This document shows positions 37,376 through 49,199 of a DNA stretch of 64,000 bases, piece after piece. Made by a program: the position numbers and the translations under genes. Under the pieces are notes generated by a model. It ran no database searches, was not told the origin of the DNA, and saw only the letters and a list, made by a program, of their open reading frames with translations. Every line of letters starts with the position of its first letter. Position 1 is the stretch's first letter. The stretch comes from Gammaproteobacteria bacterium (GTDB lineage: Bacteria > Pseudomonadota > Gammaproteobacteria > Xanthomonadales > SZUA-36). Where the stretch lies: contig JAJFLB010000026.1 in assembly GCA_021772915.1 (NCBI GenBank), positions 1-64,000 of the forward strand, written 5' to 3'.

Positions 37376-38416
37376 TCAGGATAACCTGACCAGCGTTCGA
37401 CCAAGTGATTCTCCGTCCATCAGGACATCAAAGGCTGTACCCAGCTCAGTCAGACTCACCTCTTTGGTGATAATGGACTCCAGGTGTTGTGGGCGCCATT
37501 TGTCTGCCAGGCGGTTCCAGAGCAGTTTTCGGAGACGATAGGGTGCGTTATTGGAGCTGATTCCAATCAGGCTGACGCCGCGTAAAATGCAGGGCAGGTT
37601 GGTGGCATGCAGTCCAACGCCACCGGCCATTCCACACACGGCAATATTGCCCCATAGGTCGATGACCCGGCTGATACCGGCGAGCATATCACCACCTACA
37701 TTGTCGACACATCCTGCCCAGCGCACAGACTCCAGTGGTTGTTGTCCCCAGTGCAGGTCATGACGGGAAATACATTGGCGGGCACCCAGTTCTTCCAGGT
37801 AATCAAATTGATCTACTTTGCCCGTGATCGCGTGCACCTCATAGCCGGCCTGGGTCAGGACATCGATAGCGAAACTACCCACACCACCGCTGGCACCCGT
37901 AACAACCACCGGGCCATTTTGAGGTTTCTGGCCGAGTGCTTCCATGCGATATAGCGATATCGCCGCTGTGAAGCCTGCCGTACCAATCCCCATCGCTTCC
38001 CGGGTAGTGAGGCCGGCGGGTAAAGGTACGACATGTTTACTGTCGAGACGCAAATATTGCGAATAACCCCCGTCGCGATTCTCTGACAGCTTACAACCAG
38101 TGACCAGCACCTTGTCACCGGTGCTGAAGCGTTTGCTTGCAGAACTAATCACTTCACCGGCGACGTCGATACCGCCCACCAGAGGAAATGTCTTCAGTAT
38201 TTTGCCCTTGCCGGTGGCCGCCAGGGCGTCCTTGTAGTTGATGCCGGACCATTCACAACGAATGGTGACGTCACCTTTGCTCAGGTCATCGATGCCGAGT
38301 TTTTCCAGACCCGAGCGATATCCTTCAGCATCATCATGAATACGAAACGCTTTGAATGTTTTTGGAACGGCAACTGGCCTGGCTTTACTTTTGCTTTGTT
38401 TTTTCTTGGTTACCAC
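37376..38416 (-). CDS. acuI: Acryloyl-CoA reductase-like MDR oxidoreductase (AcuI/YhdH family)
   Basis: A 346-residue zinc-independent alcohol-dehydrogenase-like protein. It shows GINYKDALAATGKGKI, FPLVGGIDVAGEV, the NADPH site VVVTGASGGVGSFAI and the YhdH/YhfP ending ESLGRTLVRL. This group includes AcuI, which reduces toxic acryloyl-CoA to propionyl-CoA, for example after DMSP breakdown. An unusual lysine-rich N-terminal tail (MVTKKKQSKSKAR) precedes the domain. The symbol is given by family; no DMSP gene is in the window. Confidence 0.8.
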   Translation of the reverse strand: MVTKKKQSKSKARPVAVPKTFKAFRIHDDAEGYRSGLEKLGIDDLSKGDVTIRCEWSGINYKDALAATGKGKILKTFPLVGGIDVAGEVISSASKRFSTGDKVLVTGCKLSENRDGGYSQYLRLDSKHVVPLPAGLTTREAMGIGTAGFTAAISLYRMEALGQKPQNGPVVVTGASGGVGSFAIDVLTQAGYEVHAITGKVDQFDYLEELGARQCISRHDLHWGQQPLESVRWAGCVDNVGGDMLAGISRVIDLWGNIAVCGMAGGVGLHATNLPCILRGVSLIGISSNNAPYRLRKLLWNRLADKWRPQHLESIITKEVSLTELGTAFDVLMDGESLGRTLVRLS

Positions 38417-38429
38417 GTGTTAACAGGCC

Positions 38430-39509
38430 CTAGTCAAGGTCTTCTTCATATTTGCGGAAGAGTTTGTAGTTATGGGCGAGCGCATCGGAGCCATCACCTT
38501 GCTGTATTCTTGCGATACGTAATTGCTCTTTAATCCATACGTGTTCTGCCCAGTTCCCCCCACCCGTCTTGACCACTTCCATCTCTGCATTATTTGCGCC
38601 CATTACACCACCGATACCGCTATACGCTTTTGACAGATCTCCCATTGAAGGCTCTTCACCGGCCTTTTTCTTGGCTTCCATCTCAGCAGAGAACTTTTGC
38701 ATTTTTTCCGCATATTCTTCATGAATTGCACGGGTTTTCTTGAGCACTTTGGTATAGGCAACGACCTGTGACTCATCCAACTCACCATCGTCCGGTGGAT
38801 CATAGGTGTCGTCTTCTGCAGCTTCCATCAGGCGGCCCTGGCGTTCGAATTCGCCCAGGACACCTGAACCGGTCAATGCGCTGGAAGTGGTCCGGTCGGC
38901 ACTGAATAGGTCACGATCCAGGTTACTGCTCAAAGAGCCGACGCCAATGACACTTCCAACAATCATATTCAGTATTATTATTGAAATGAGTGAGACGACA
39001 AAATGTGCCACGCGCTTGTCATCCGGTAATCCCAGTGCCAGAGGCATGATCTTGTACATGAACACCAACGACGTGATGCCACCGGCCAGCACGATCAGAC
39101 CTCCAATGGCAAAGGAGGGCACAAGCGCGCCCACAACACCCGCGACCCAGGAAGGAATAGCAGCCAGACTGACGGCGGCTAATGCGCGTGCAAAATTGCT
39201 GTTGCCCTTAAATACACCGGCCAGGAAATTGAAGACAAAAACCGAGATGGTAAAACCTATACCGGCCATCACCAGTCCCCAAATCAAGGCGGAGAAAAAA
39301 TTGCTGTGGTAAGGAAGATAGCTGTATCCGCCCAACATCCTTGACAAGATTCCGCTGAGCACAATATTGGCTACAATCAACGGCCCCGCGAGTACTGTGG
39401 CGGTGTATTGCCAGTCGGGATTTTCCTCCAGATAAGATTTCCAGGTTGCCTGGTGGTCAAATAATCCACCTTTGACCAATGCTAGTGTCTTGGTAAAATC
39501 GAATGTCAT
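38430..39509 (-). CDS. Yip1-domain membrane protein with a charged C-terminal tail
   Basis: A 359-residue protein. Five hydrophobic segments in residues ~35-205 form a Yip1-like membrane domain (NFLAGVFKGNSNFARALAAVSLAAIPSW in outline). Residues ~230-359 are soluble and rich in Lys/Glu, with a helix likely to be coiled coil (about KVLKKTRAIHEEYAEKMQKF). ATG 39509 has GGAG 8 bases upstream; the ATG at 39533 lacks one. Function unknown. Confidence 0.75.
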   Translation of the reverse strand: MTFDFTKTLALVKGGLFDHQATWKSYLEENPDWQYTATVLAGPLIVANIVLSGILSRMLGGYSYLPYHSNFFSALIWGLVMAGIGFTISVFVFNFLAGVFKGNSNFARALAAVSLAAIPSWVAGVVGALVPSFAIGGLIVLAGGITSLVFMYKIMPLALGLPDDKRVAHFVVSLISIIILNMIVGSVIGVGSLSSNLDRDLFSADRTTSSALTGSGVLGEFERQGRLMEAAEDDTYDPPDDGELDESQVVAYTKVLKKTRAIHEEYAEKMQKFSAEMEAKKKAGEEPSMGDLSKAYSGIGGVMGANNAEMEVVKTGGGNWAEHVWIKEQLRIARIQQGDGSDALAHNYKLFRKYEEDLD

Positions 39510-39598
39510 GGTCTTTCTCCTCTTGTAACCCACGTTTTTGGTGACCCGCTAACTATACGCTTTTTAGTCGGAAAATCGATTCTAGTGCAGTATGGTGA

Positions 39599-42421
<2,823 letters not shown>

Positions 42422-43032
42422 GGTGCTGGAATGCGTACGGCAGAAACCGGTCGCTGACCACGACATTTCAAAACCCGGATTTGCAGGCTGTCGTCATCCG
42501 GCTCGAGCAGCAGACGTAATGCGGCGGGTGACGAGGCAGAGGCAGCTTCGATGTGGCGGAATATGAAAGCGATCTTCTGACTGTGCTTTGCCGCCAGTTG
42601 CAGGCGCCGCAGTTCGCTGAAAGATACTGTGTCAGGCCAGGCCAGTACGGCACCACCCGGTATACCACGTAAAACCTGTTCACAGGCCCAGAGCGATTCA
42701 CCCCGGTTCTGGGTGCGGACCAGCAGTAACCTGTCCAGCACCAGACCGTGTCCGTGCAGGGCAGGTGGGTAGGGTATCCAGGGTGGGTCAACCACGATGA
42801 TCCAGTGTTTTTCCTGGCTGAGTTTTGCAAGCACTGGCAATATCAGGCTGAGTTCACCGCAACCGGCTGTAGCATTGACAAGCTCGGTAACAGCACCTGT
42901 TGGCCAACCATTTCCCGGCAGGGCAGCATCCAGACCCGTATGGCCGGTAGTCAGTGTCTGTATGTGACCTAAGCCCTGCTTACCCCGCCACACAGGACCG
43001 ATGAGTTTGCTCATCGGGAACCCACTGGCAAA

Positions 43033-43061
43033 TTCGCGACGACCCAGGTCGTCGCTCCTAC
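43033..43061 (-). repeat. REP-like unit between lexA and imuA
   Basis: On the - strand it begins GTAGGAGCGAC and ends GTCGCGAA around an 8-9 bp hairpin. Compared with the other copies the stem base is G-C rather than C-G, a paired change. It lies 26 bases past the lexA stop. Confidence 0.75.
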
Positions 43062-43086
43062 TTCGACTTTCAGACTCCATCAGTTT

Positions 43087-43731
43087 TCAGGTATCCAGCC
43101 TGGGCCGAATAACCCCCACACCCAGGCCCTCAATATTCAGCTCCTGGGATCGCAGGTCGAGCAAAATAGGTTTGAATTCCGGGTTTTCCGGAACCAGCCT
43201 GACCCGGTAACCGCGACGCTCAAAACGTTTGACCGTTACCTCATCGTCGATGCGTGCCACTACAAGCTGTCCATTCTGTGCCACCGGTGTGCGGTGCACC
43301 GCCAGCAGGTCACCGTCCAGGATACCGACATCGCGCATGCTGTCACCCTCAACACGCAGCAGGTAATCTGGCCTGGGTGAGAACAACGATGAATCCAGTT
43401 GGTACTCGTCCTCGATGTTTTCCTGCGCCAGGATCGGGCTGCCTGCTGCAACCCGACCAACCAGTGGCAGCGGTGTACGCCGGGTTTTAGCCGTGGGCAG
43501 GCTGGCACGTGATAGTGCTGTCAGGGTAATGCCGCGAGAGTGGCCGGCTTTGATCCGGATAACACCTTTACGTTCCAGGGTGCGTAAATGACTTTCCGCA
43601 GCATTTGGTGAGCGAAAACCAAAGTGTTTTGATATTTCATTTCTCGTCGGTGGAAAACCGTCGGCATCAATATGATCCGAGATAAAGTTAAGAATTTCTT
43701 CCTGGCGTTTTGTCAACGGTTTTTCGAACAT
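43087..43731 (-). CDS. lexA: LexA repressor
   Basis: A 214-residue SOS repressor. The N-terminal winged helix (1-70) contains [22 protein letters not shown] and the recognition helix around [17 protein letters not shown]. The self-cleavage bond is Ala96-Gly97 (VAAGSPIL), with Ser131 (EGDSMRD) and Lys168 (VTVKRF) as the catalytic pair. It stands 25 bases downstream of a perfect SOS box, so it is autoregulated, and imuA follows in the same transcript. Confidence 0.97.
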   Translation of the reverse strand: MFEKPLTKRQEEILNFISDHIDADGFPPTRNEISKHFGFRSPNAAESHLRTLERKGVIRIKAGHSRGITLTALSRASLPTAKTRRTPLPLVGRVAAGSPILAQENIEDEYQLDSSLFSPRPDYLLRVEGDSMRDVGILDGDLLAVHRTPVAQNGQLVVARIDDEVTVKRFERRGYRVRLVPENPEFKPILLDLRSQELNIEGLGVGVIRPRLDT

Positions 43732-43755
43732 GCTGAGCAGCTTGTATTTTAACTA

Positions 43756-43771
43756 CTGTAAATATATACAG
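43756..43771 (-). promoter_or_regulatory. LexA-binding SOS box
   Basis: CTGTAAATATATACAG is a perfect CTGT-N8-ACAG operator of the gammaproteobacterial type, with an AT-rich centre, placed 25 bases upstream of lexA. Confidence 0.95.
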
Positions 43772-43849
43772 TACTGAGATTTTATTCAAGCAGCAATACG
43801 AAGCACCTATTCGGTCCGTGCCGGTGTGTGCTTCAGATGTGTAATTCGA

Positions 43850-45850
43850 TCAGGGTTCCCGACGAGCATACTCGTCGGTCCTACTGGGATTAAAATCCTG
43901 AATCAATTCCTTCAGTTCAACCTGACCACTGTTGCGTGGGGAGTAGCGGCAAAAGGTATACAACTCTGTAATCCGGTAAATTACGTCAGCTGCATAGCTC
44001 AATTGAGCACTGGCCATTGCAGCAATTTCCGCCGGACCCATGGAAGGCTGCGGATCAAGACCGGCATTTGCCAGTTTCGTGATGAATTTTTGCCATAGCC
44101 GAACCAGTGGATCCTGCTTGCGGGATGACCGGAACCTTAAAAGCAGTGGCATGATCATAAAAATGGCGGCACCGGCGACAAGTAAAGTGACACCCATTGC
44201 GATCACCAGTTTGGCGGAATCAAATATCCCCCAGCCAAATACTGTAAATAAACGGGACTGGCGATCAGAATCAAAAGCGATAACCCAGCTATTCCAACCC
44301 CTTTGTAACAAATCCAGGGTATTCCTGACGTCTCTTAACCATTCAAAATCCAGTATGTGTCTGCGTGGAATGGCCAGACTCATTGCGCCTCGCTCAACAC
44401 GCTCGGGTGCTACCGCTGCTGTTGGATCAACACGCCTCCAGCCGGTACCGCGGATCCATACCTCAGACCAGGCGTGCGCATCAGACTGTCTGACCAGCAC
44501 GTAAGACCCCATCTCACTGTACCACCCCCCCTGGTATCCGGTAACTATACGGGCCGGGATACCTGCCATACGCATCATGACAGTGAACGCCGAGGCGTAA
44601 TGCTCACAAAAGCCCCGCCGCGTATCGAACAGAAATTCATCAATGGTATTCCTGTTCAATAGTGGTGGATTCAATGTGTAATGGAATTGTTCCTGGTTAA
44701 AGTGCGCCAGTGCCCGACGGATAATTGCGGCGTCACTGTTCGTTTCCCTGCGCCACCCGGCCACCATTTTCGCCGTCCTCGGGTTAAACCCCACTGGCAG
44801 TTCGAGTGCGGCCCCGCGCATGGTCAGACCCAATTGTGGCGTGTCAACAAAATCCGGATCAGAGGCCATAACATAGTTGCGTAGTTGTGTGATCGGCTGT
44901 CTGGTGATTAGCTGGTAGTCCATGCTCAGGCTTGCACCCCTGGGCTCTAACGCAGGGTAATCCAGGGCAAATAACCAGCTTTGTTCCGTGGGTTCCATTT
45001 GCACTGAGTAGCGAAATGGGGCCTTGCCAGGGTCCGGTTTGGTCGTGGCATCTATGGTGCGGCCCAGATAATTGCCTCGCCATCTTCGACCATCGAAATC
45101 CCAGAATACAGGCCCACGCCAGTACAACTCACCGCGACTGGGTACAGGCCCTTCAAAGGCAGCACGAAAAGCCGGAGAGTCATCCATGTACAAACTTTGT
45201 ATACTGCCCGGGGTCATTGAATCCGAAAGCCCGGAGCGCGCATCCAGGGCATCCTCCGGCACACCCCACAATGGACTAACCCAACGTGGAAATAACAAAA
45301 AAAGAGCCAGGCCGACCGGCAACGCCAGCAGCATCAAACGCAAACCGAAACCCAACTCGCTAAACAGGCTGCGACCTGTTTCCGGGATGTTGCGCAGATT
45401 GGCAAAGGCTTCTTGCCGCTGCAAGTACATCAACGCGGTCAGCGTACTGAGCAAACAGGCGATGAAATACACAATCATCGGAATGCCCTGGTGAAAAAGA
45501 AACTGTGTTGCACACAAAAACAGACTGAGGCTGGCTACGATACGTGCGTCACGGATACGGAATGTTTCCAGTAGCTTAAGTGATAACATCAGTAATAGCA
45601 TGCTGACCGCAATACGTCTTCCCAGCAGTTGCCCATAGGTAAGAAACAGTGCCGTGACGGCGAATGCTGTTGCCAGAACACGCAACCATATTGACATGGG
45701 CTTCCAGTTACGAAACTGGGCCAGTAAGCGCCAGACTATTGGCAGTAGTGCAATTGCCACCACCAGCACCGGCATGCCGATCAATTGGGGCAACATACTG
45801 ATGCCCAAAGCGGCAATAACCCACAAAATTGCAGCATGTCTGGTGTTCAT
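43850..45850 (-). CDS. tgpA: TgpA-like membrane transglutaminase (DUF3488/DUF4129)
   Basis: A 666-residue protein: six N-terminal membrane helices (to about 190), a periplasmic transglutaminase-like domain and one more helix (about 550-575), then a cytoplasmic tail. The catalytic triad is in RRGFCEHYASAFTVMMR (Cys), DAHAWSEVW (His) and GWRRVDPTA (Asp). It is the last gene of the moxR-DUF58-tgpA operon; the start overlaps DUF58 by ATGA. Its C-terminal residues TDEYARREP are encoded by a REP-like unit, so the natural end may have been altered. Confidence 0.93.
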   Translation of the reverse strand: MNTRHAAILWVIAALGISMLPQLIGMPVLVVAIALLPIVWRLLAQFRNWKPMSIWLRVLATAFAVTALFLTYGQLLGRRIAVSMLLLMLSLKLLETFRIRDARIVASLSLFLCATQFLFHQGIPMIVYFIACLLSTLTALMYLQRQEAFANLRNIPETGRSLFSELGFGLRLMLLALPVGLALFLLFPRWVSPLWGVPEDALDARSGLSDSMTPGSIQSLYMDDSPAFRAAFEGPVPSRGELYWRGPVFWDFDGRRWRGNYLGRTIDATTKPDPGKAPFRYSVQMEPTEQSWLFALDYPALEPRGASLSMDYQLITRQPITQLRNYVMASDPDFVDTPQLGLTMRGAALELPVGFNPRTAKMVAGWRRETNSDAAIIRRALAHFNQEQFHYTLNPPLLNRNTIDEFLFDTRRGFCEHYASAFTVMMRMAGIPARIVTGYQGGWYSEMGSYVLVRQSDAHAWSEVWIRGTGWRRVDPTAAVAPERVERGAMSLAIPRRHILDFEWLRDVRNTLDLLQRGWNSWVIAFDSDRQSRLFTVFGWGIFDSAKLVIAMGVTLLVAGAAIFMIMPLLLRFRSSRKQDPLVRLWQKFITKLANAGLDPQPSMGPAEIAAMASAQLSYAADVIYRITELYTFCRYSPRNSGQVELKELIQDFNPSRTDEYARREP
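43856..43884 (-). repeat. REP-like unit inside the 3' end of tgpA
   Basis: On the - strand it reads GTAGGACCGAC, an 8-bp hairpin with TATG loop, and GTCGGGAA, the best match to the four-copy consensus. It ends 3 bases before the tgpA stop codon (43852-43850) and therefore encodes the last residues of the protein. Confidence 0.8.
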
Positions 45851-46812
45851 TGCTCAAACAACGCCAGCAGTTCCAGACATTTCGAACGGTGGTCATCGCC
45901 ACTGCCGCAGGTCACCTGGGCGCTGGGAAGCTTCAGACTGTAAAGCAGCTGTTTGTGGTCCGCGGCTATGACCCACGCGGTCAGTATGGAGAGCCGCGTT
46001 TCCAGATTCTCATCACGAAGGGAATCCCAGTCCAACTCACAGGCTTGCTCCCGGGGTGCTTCCATTTCCAGGCTGTAGAGGTCGTCATGACGTGCACTGG
46101 CCCGCCAGGCAATACGCTGCATGGAGTCACCTGCCTGGTACTGGCGCAGACCGTAAATCTGATCACCACTGCCTTTTTTGGCCATTCCGGACTGACCCTG
46201 GCCAGTGCTTGGCAAAGGCGGTGCGTTGATGGCGGGCGCCGGGTAAACCAGGCATTGGATTTGTGGAAAAACCCACGACCAGGCTTTAAATAGTCCGAGT
46301 GGAAAGCGTGTTTCAAGCCGGAAAGACGGCATTTCAGCCCATCCGCGTTTAACCGTCGGGAACGCCAGGTTCAGTGGTTCACAGACATTCAGTTTGAAAT
46401 CCGAACAATCCAGTGGCTTGTCAAAACCGGCCTGCACCGCAAACCGCTGGCGTTCGTCCCCATTGGAAATGAAAGTCCGAAAATGTGCAACCTCTCCACA
46501 AAAAATAGGCTCAGCGTGAATGCTGTCGATGCTCAGCTCGGACAAGTTGCGATAAGCGATAAACGTGGTCAATTGCGCGATGGTTCCCAACAGAAACACC
46601 AGCATCAGGGCCATATTGTTATTGAAATTCAGCCCACCCAGAGCCATTAGAAGCAATAGCAGACCAAAGCCCCAGCCAAATTTTGTTGGCAGAATATAAA
46701 TGTGTCGATATTGCAACTCGAACGGATATGTCATTGGGCCGCGTTTGATCCGCGCGCGTTGCATGACCCGGTTTACCACTAAGTCTTTCAGAGCTGGCCC
46801 AAAGCCGGACAT
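45847..46812 (-). CDS. DUF58 domain-containing protein
   Basis: A 321-residue protein with two membrane helices (about 42-80) followed by an exposed DUF58 region. The family segments FPLGLFKAWSWV and the basic YQAGDSMQRIAWRASAR lead to a von Willebrand-like end. It links MoxR to the transglutaminase in these operons, but the reaction is unknown. It lies 3 bases after moxR and overlaps tgpA by 4. Confidence 0.92.
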   Translation of the reverse strand: MSGFGPALKDLVVNRVMQRARIKRGPMTYPFELQYRHIYILPTKFGWGFGLLLLLMALGGLNFNNNMALMLVFLLGTIAQLTTFIAYRNLSELSIDSIHAEPIFCGEVAHFRTFISNGDERQRFAVQAGFDKPLDCSDFKLNVCEPLNLAFPTVKRGWAEMPSFRLETRFPLGLFKAWSWVFPQIQCLVYPAPAINAPPLPSTGQGQSGMAKKGSGDQIYGLRQYQAGDSMQRIAWRASARHDDLYSLEMEAPREQACELDWDSLRDENLETRLSILTAWVIAADHKQLLYSLKLPSAQVTCGSGDDHRSKCLELLALFEQ

Positions 46813-46815
46813 ACT

Positions 46816-47772
46816 TCAGGGAATTGCGAGTTGGTCCAGCATGCCGGAAATCTGCTCATCGACCGAAGTTTCCATTCCATGTGGCACCGTCATGCGATGA
46901 CGTGAAAGTCCGGGGAAAACCGCCTTGACGTCTTCCGGGACCACAAACTCCCTGCCCTCGAGATAGGCAAATGCCTTGCAACAATGCAAAAGACCAATGC
47001 CTGCGCGAGGTGACAAGCCAGTTTCGAACCACCGGTTGTTACGGGTCTCAGCGAGCAAGGCCTGCAGGTAGTCCAGAAGTGCCTCGCTTACATGCACCTG
47101 CCGGCAGTCCTGGTGGAGTTGGAGGACATCATGCGGACCGATCACCGGTTCGGTATCACGCAACAATGACAGCCGGTCTCTGGCAGTTAGTAATTTACGC
47201 TCAATGTCCGGCTCGGGAAATCCAAGTGAGATGCTGAGCAAAAAGCGGTCAAGCTGGGAATCAGGTAATGGGAAGGTGCCGACGAGATCTAACGCATTCT
47301 GGGTGGCAATGACAAAGAATGGCTGTGGCAAGGTATGGGTTTTGCCCTCGATGGTGACCTGGCCCTCCGCCATCGCCTCCAACAATGCACTCTGCGCCTT
47401 TGGTGTGGCACGGTTGATTTCGTCAGCCAACACCAGTTCAGCAAATATGGGTCCCGGATGAAACTCAAATTTCTCCTGGTCACGGCGGTAAATGGAAACA
47501 CCTAAAATGTCGGCCGGCAGCAGATCACTGGTAAACTGAATTCGCTGGTAACGAACTCCGATCACCGTCGCAAGAGCATGTGCCAGTGTTGTCTTACCCA
47601 CACCCGGCAAATCTTCGATCAACAGGTGCCCACGCGCCAGTAAGCAGCTAAATGCCAGTTTTACTTGTTGATCCTTACCCATGACAATTTGGTTAACCGC
47701 GTCGAGCGCGGTCTTCAGGCGTTCCAATCTGTCATTGGCGGAAGTGGATGGATGCGCTGTTATTTCAGTCAT
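46816..47772 (-). CDS. MoxR-family AAA+ ATPase
   Basis: A 318-residue AAA+ chaperone. Walker A is LPGVGKTTLAHAL, Walker B is LVLADEINRATP, and sensor 1 is FFVIATQNALD, with LSPRAGIGLL as sensor 2. It is first in the operon with DUF58 and tgpA and probably assembles or activates them. Divergent from the patatin gene. Confidence 0.94.
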   Translation of the reverse strand: MTEITAHPSTSANDRLERLKTALDAVNQIVMGKDQQVKLAFSCLLARGHLLIEDLPGVGKTTLAHALATVIGVRYQRIQFTSDLLPADILGVSIYRRDQEKFEFHPGPIFAELVLADEINRATPKAQSALLEAMAEGQVTIEGKTHTLPQPFFVIATQNALDLVGTFPLPDSQLDRFLLSISLGFPEPDIERKLLTARDRLSLLRDTEPVIGPHDVLQLHQDCRQVHVSEALLDYLQALLAETRNNRWFETGLSPRAGIGLLHCCKAFAYLEGREFVVPEDVKAVFPGLSRHRMTVPHGMETSVDEQISGMLDQLAIP

Positions 47773-47846
47773 TGTTGAGATGCACCGGGAACGGGAGCTA
47801 TTTCGAATCAGTATAGTGCCAAAGGGGTTAGAGAACCATTTCCTGA

Positions 47847-47881
47847 CCGAACTTGTTCGGTGTCACGGTCTGATGTATAAA
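47847..47881 (+). promoter_or_regulatory. Promoter of the patatin-like gene with a palindrome at -35
   Basis: TTGTTC (47853-47858) and TATAAA (47876-47881) are 17 bases apart. The -35 lies inside the perfect palindrome CCGAACTTGTTCGG (47847-47860), a possible repressor site. Confidence 0.5.
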
Positions 47882-47906
47882 ACCCTAAACTGGAAGTGTA
47901 TCTGAG

Positions 47907-49037
47907 ATGCGATCTAAGAAACCCAATTGCACAGCGCTTGTCCTGCCGGGTGGTGGCGCCCGGGGGGCCTACCAGGTAGGTGTTCTCAAGGCTATTTCCG
48001 AATTGCTGGGCGGTGATCAAAATCCGTTCCCGGTCATTTGTGGCACCTCAGCCGGCGCAATCAACGCCGCAGTAGTCGCCAGTCATGCGCATGAATTCCC
48101 GGTGGGTATTGAGAGACTGGAGCACTTTTGGCGCACCATGCGTTGTGATCTCGTTTACCGCACTGATGCATGGACGGTGTTCAAATCCGGAATGCGGTTC
48201 GCCGTCACACTGTTGACCGGTGGCCTGGTCAACGGTAATCCCAAGGCGTTTTTGGACAACCTGCCGCTGCGGCAGTTTTTACAAAAAACACTGCGTCTCG
48301 AAGGAATACAAACAGCCCTGGAATTAGGGGCATTACGTGGTGTGGCCGTCACGGCTTCGGCTTACACAACCGCCAGTGCGGTCAGTTTTTTTCAGGCGCA
48401 TCCCAAAATCGATGAATGGCAGCGTACACGTCGTGGAGGTCAGGCTACTAAATTGAGTCTGGATCATTTGCTGGCATCAGCGGCGCTGCCGATATTGTTT
48501 CCGGCTGAACGTATCGGTCTCGAATATTTCGGCGACGGCGGCATGCGTATGGTGGCCCCATTGAGCCCGGCGGTACACCTGGGCGCAAACAGGATACTGG
48601 TTATCGGCACACGTGATGATATACCAGACCTGGCACCGCAAAGTCTGCCCGATTATCCTTCTGCAGGTGAGATTGGCGGTTACCTGATGGATACCATTTT
48701 CATGGATACGCTCAATGCGGACCTGACACGCATGAAGCGCATTAACAAGACCTTGGAGTTGGTCCCCGAGAGATTTCACAAGCGTGCTGGTCTGATCAAT
48801 ATCGAAAGCCTGGTGATCAAGCCAAGTAGAGATCTACGTCATGTAACCCAGGCACACGTGCATGAAATACCCCGCAGTGTGCAGATTCTGTTACGTACAC
48901 TGGGTGGGTGGGGTCGTGACTGGCGTATGGCCAGTTATCTTCTGTTTGCGTCACCTTATTGCAGTGAACTCATCGATCTGGGTTACGCCGATGGTATGGC
49001 TGCAGAATCAGAGATCATTAATTTTTTTCAGGGCTAG
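47907..49037 (+). CDS. Patatin-like phospholipase
   Basis: A 376-residue lipid acyl hydrolase. The oxyanion loop LVLPGGGARGAYQVG, the nucleophile elbow Cys-Gly-Thr-Ser48-Ala-Gly (GTSAG) and the catalytic Asp in FGDGGMR (near residue 210) form the Ser-Asp dyad. The C-terminal ~130 residues belong to the DUF3336-like end of bacterial patatins (LRTLGGWGRDWRMASYLLF). No signal peptide is evident. It converges with fadE. Confidence 0.92.
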   Translation: MRSKKPNCTALVLPGGGARGAYQVGVLKAISELLGGDQNPFPVICGTSAGAINAAVVASHAHEFPVGIERLEHFWRTMRCDLVYRTDAWTVFKSGMRFAVTLLTGGLVNGNPKAFLDNLPLRQFLQKTLRLEGIQTALELGALRGVAVTASAYTTASAVSFFQAHPKIDEWQRTRRGGQATKLSLDHLLASAALPILFPAERIGLEYFGDGGMRMVAPLSPAVHLGANRILVIGTRDDIPDLAPQSLPDYPSAGEIGGYLMDTIFMDTLNADLTRMKRINKTLELVPERFHKRAGLINIESLVIKPSRDLRHVTQAHVHEIPRSVQILLRTLGGWGRDWRMASYLLFASPYCSELIDLGYADGMAAESEIINFFQG

Positions 49038-49199
49038 CCCGAACATTTCATCAAGGATCGACCGAAATGTGAAGTCAGATTCGGTGCAAAACCGGATAGG
49101 ACAAACTGTAATTGCGAAAAATAAGTAAAAACACATGTTTCCTATTGATTAAAAGAAACATTTGTCATTCTATGGTCCGCCTTGGTGAAATGTTCGGGC
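49037..49199. repeat. 20-bp inverted repeat spanning the patatin/fadE junction
   Basis: Arms at 49037-49056 and 49180-49199 match over 20 bases with one G-U type mismatch. Inside are two smaller hairpins: ACCGAA with TTCGGT (49061-49086) and ATGTTTC with GAAACAT. It covers the patatin stop codon and the last codons of fadE. No ORF lies between. It may fold as a bidirectional terminator structure. Confidence 0.55.

Noticed and set aside
47847-47860. LexA site at GAACTTGTTC
   Set aside because: The spacing of the half-sites does not fit either CTGT-N8-ACAG or the GAAC-N4-GTTC type, and the window's LexA has the standard gamma-type box.
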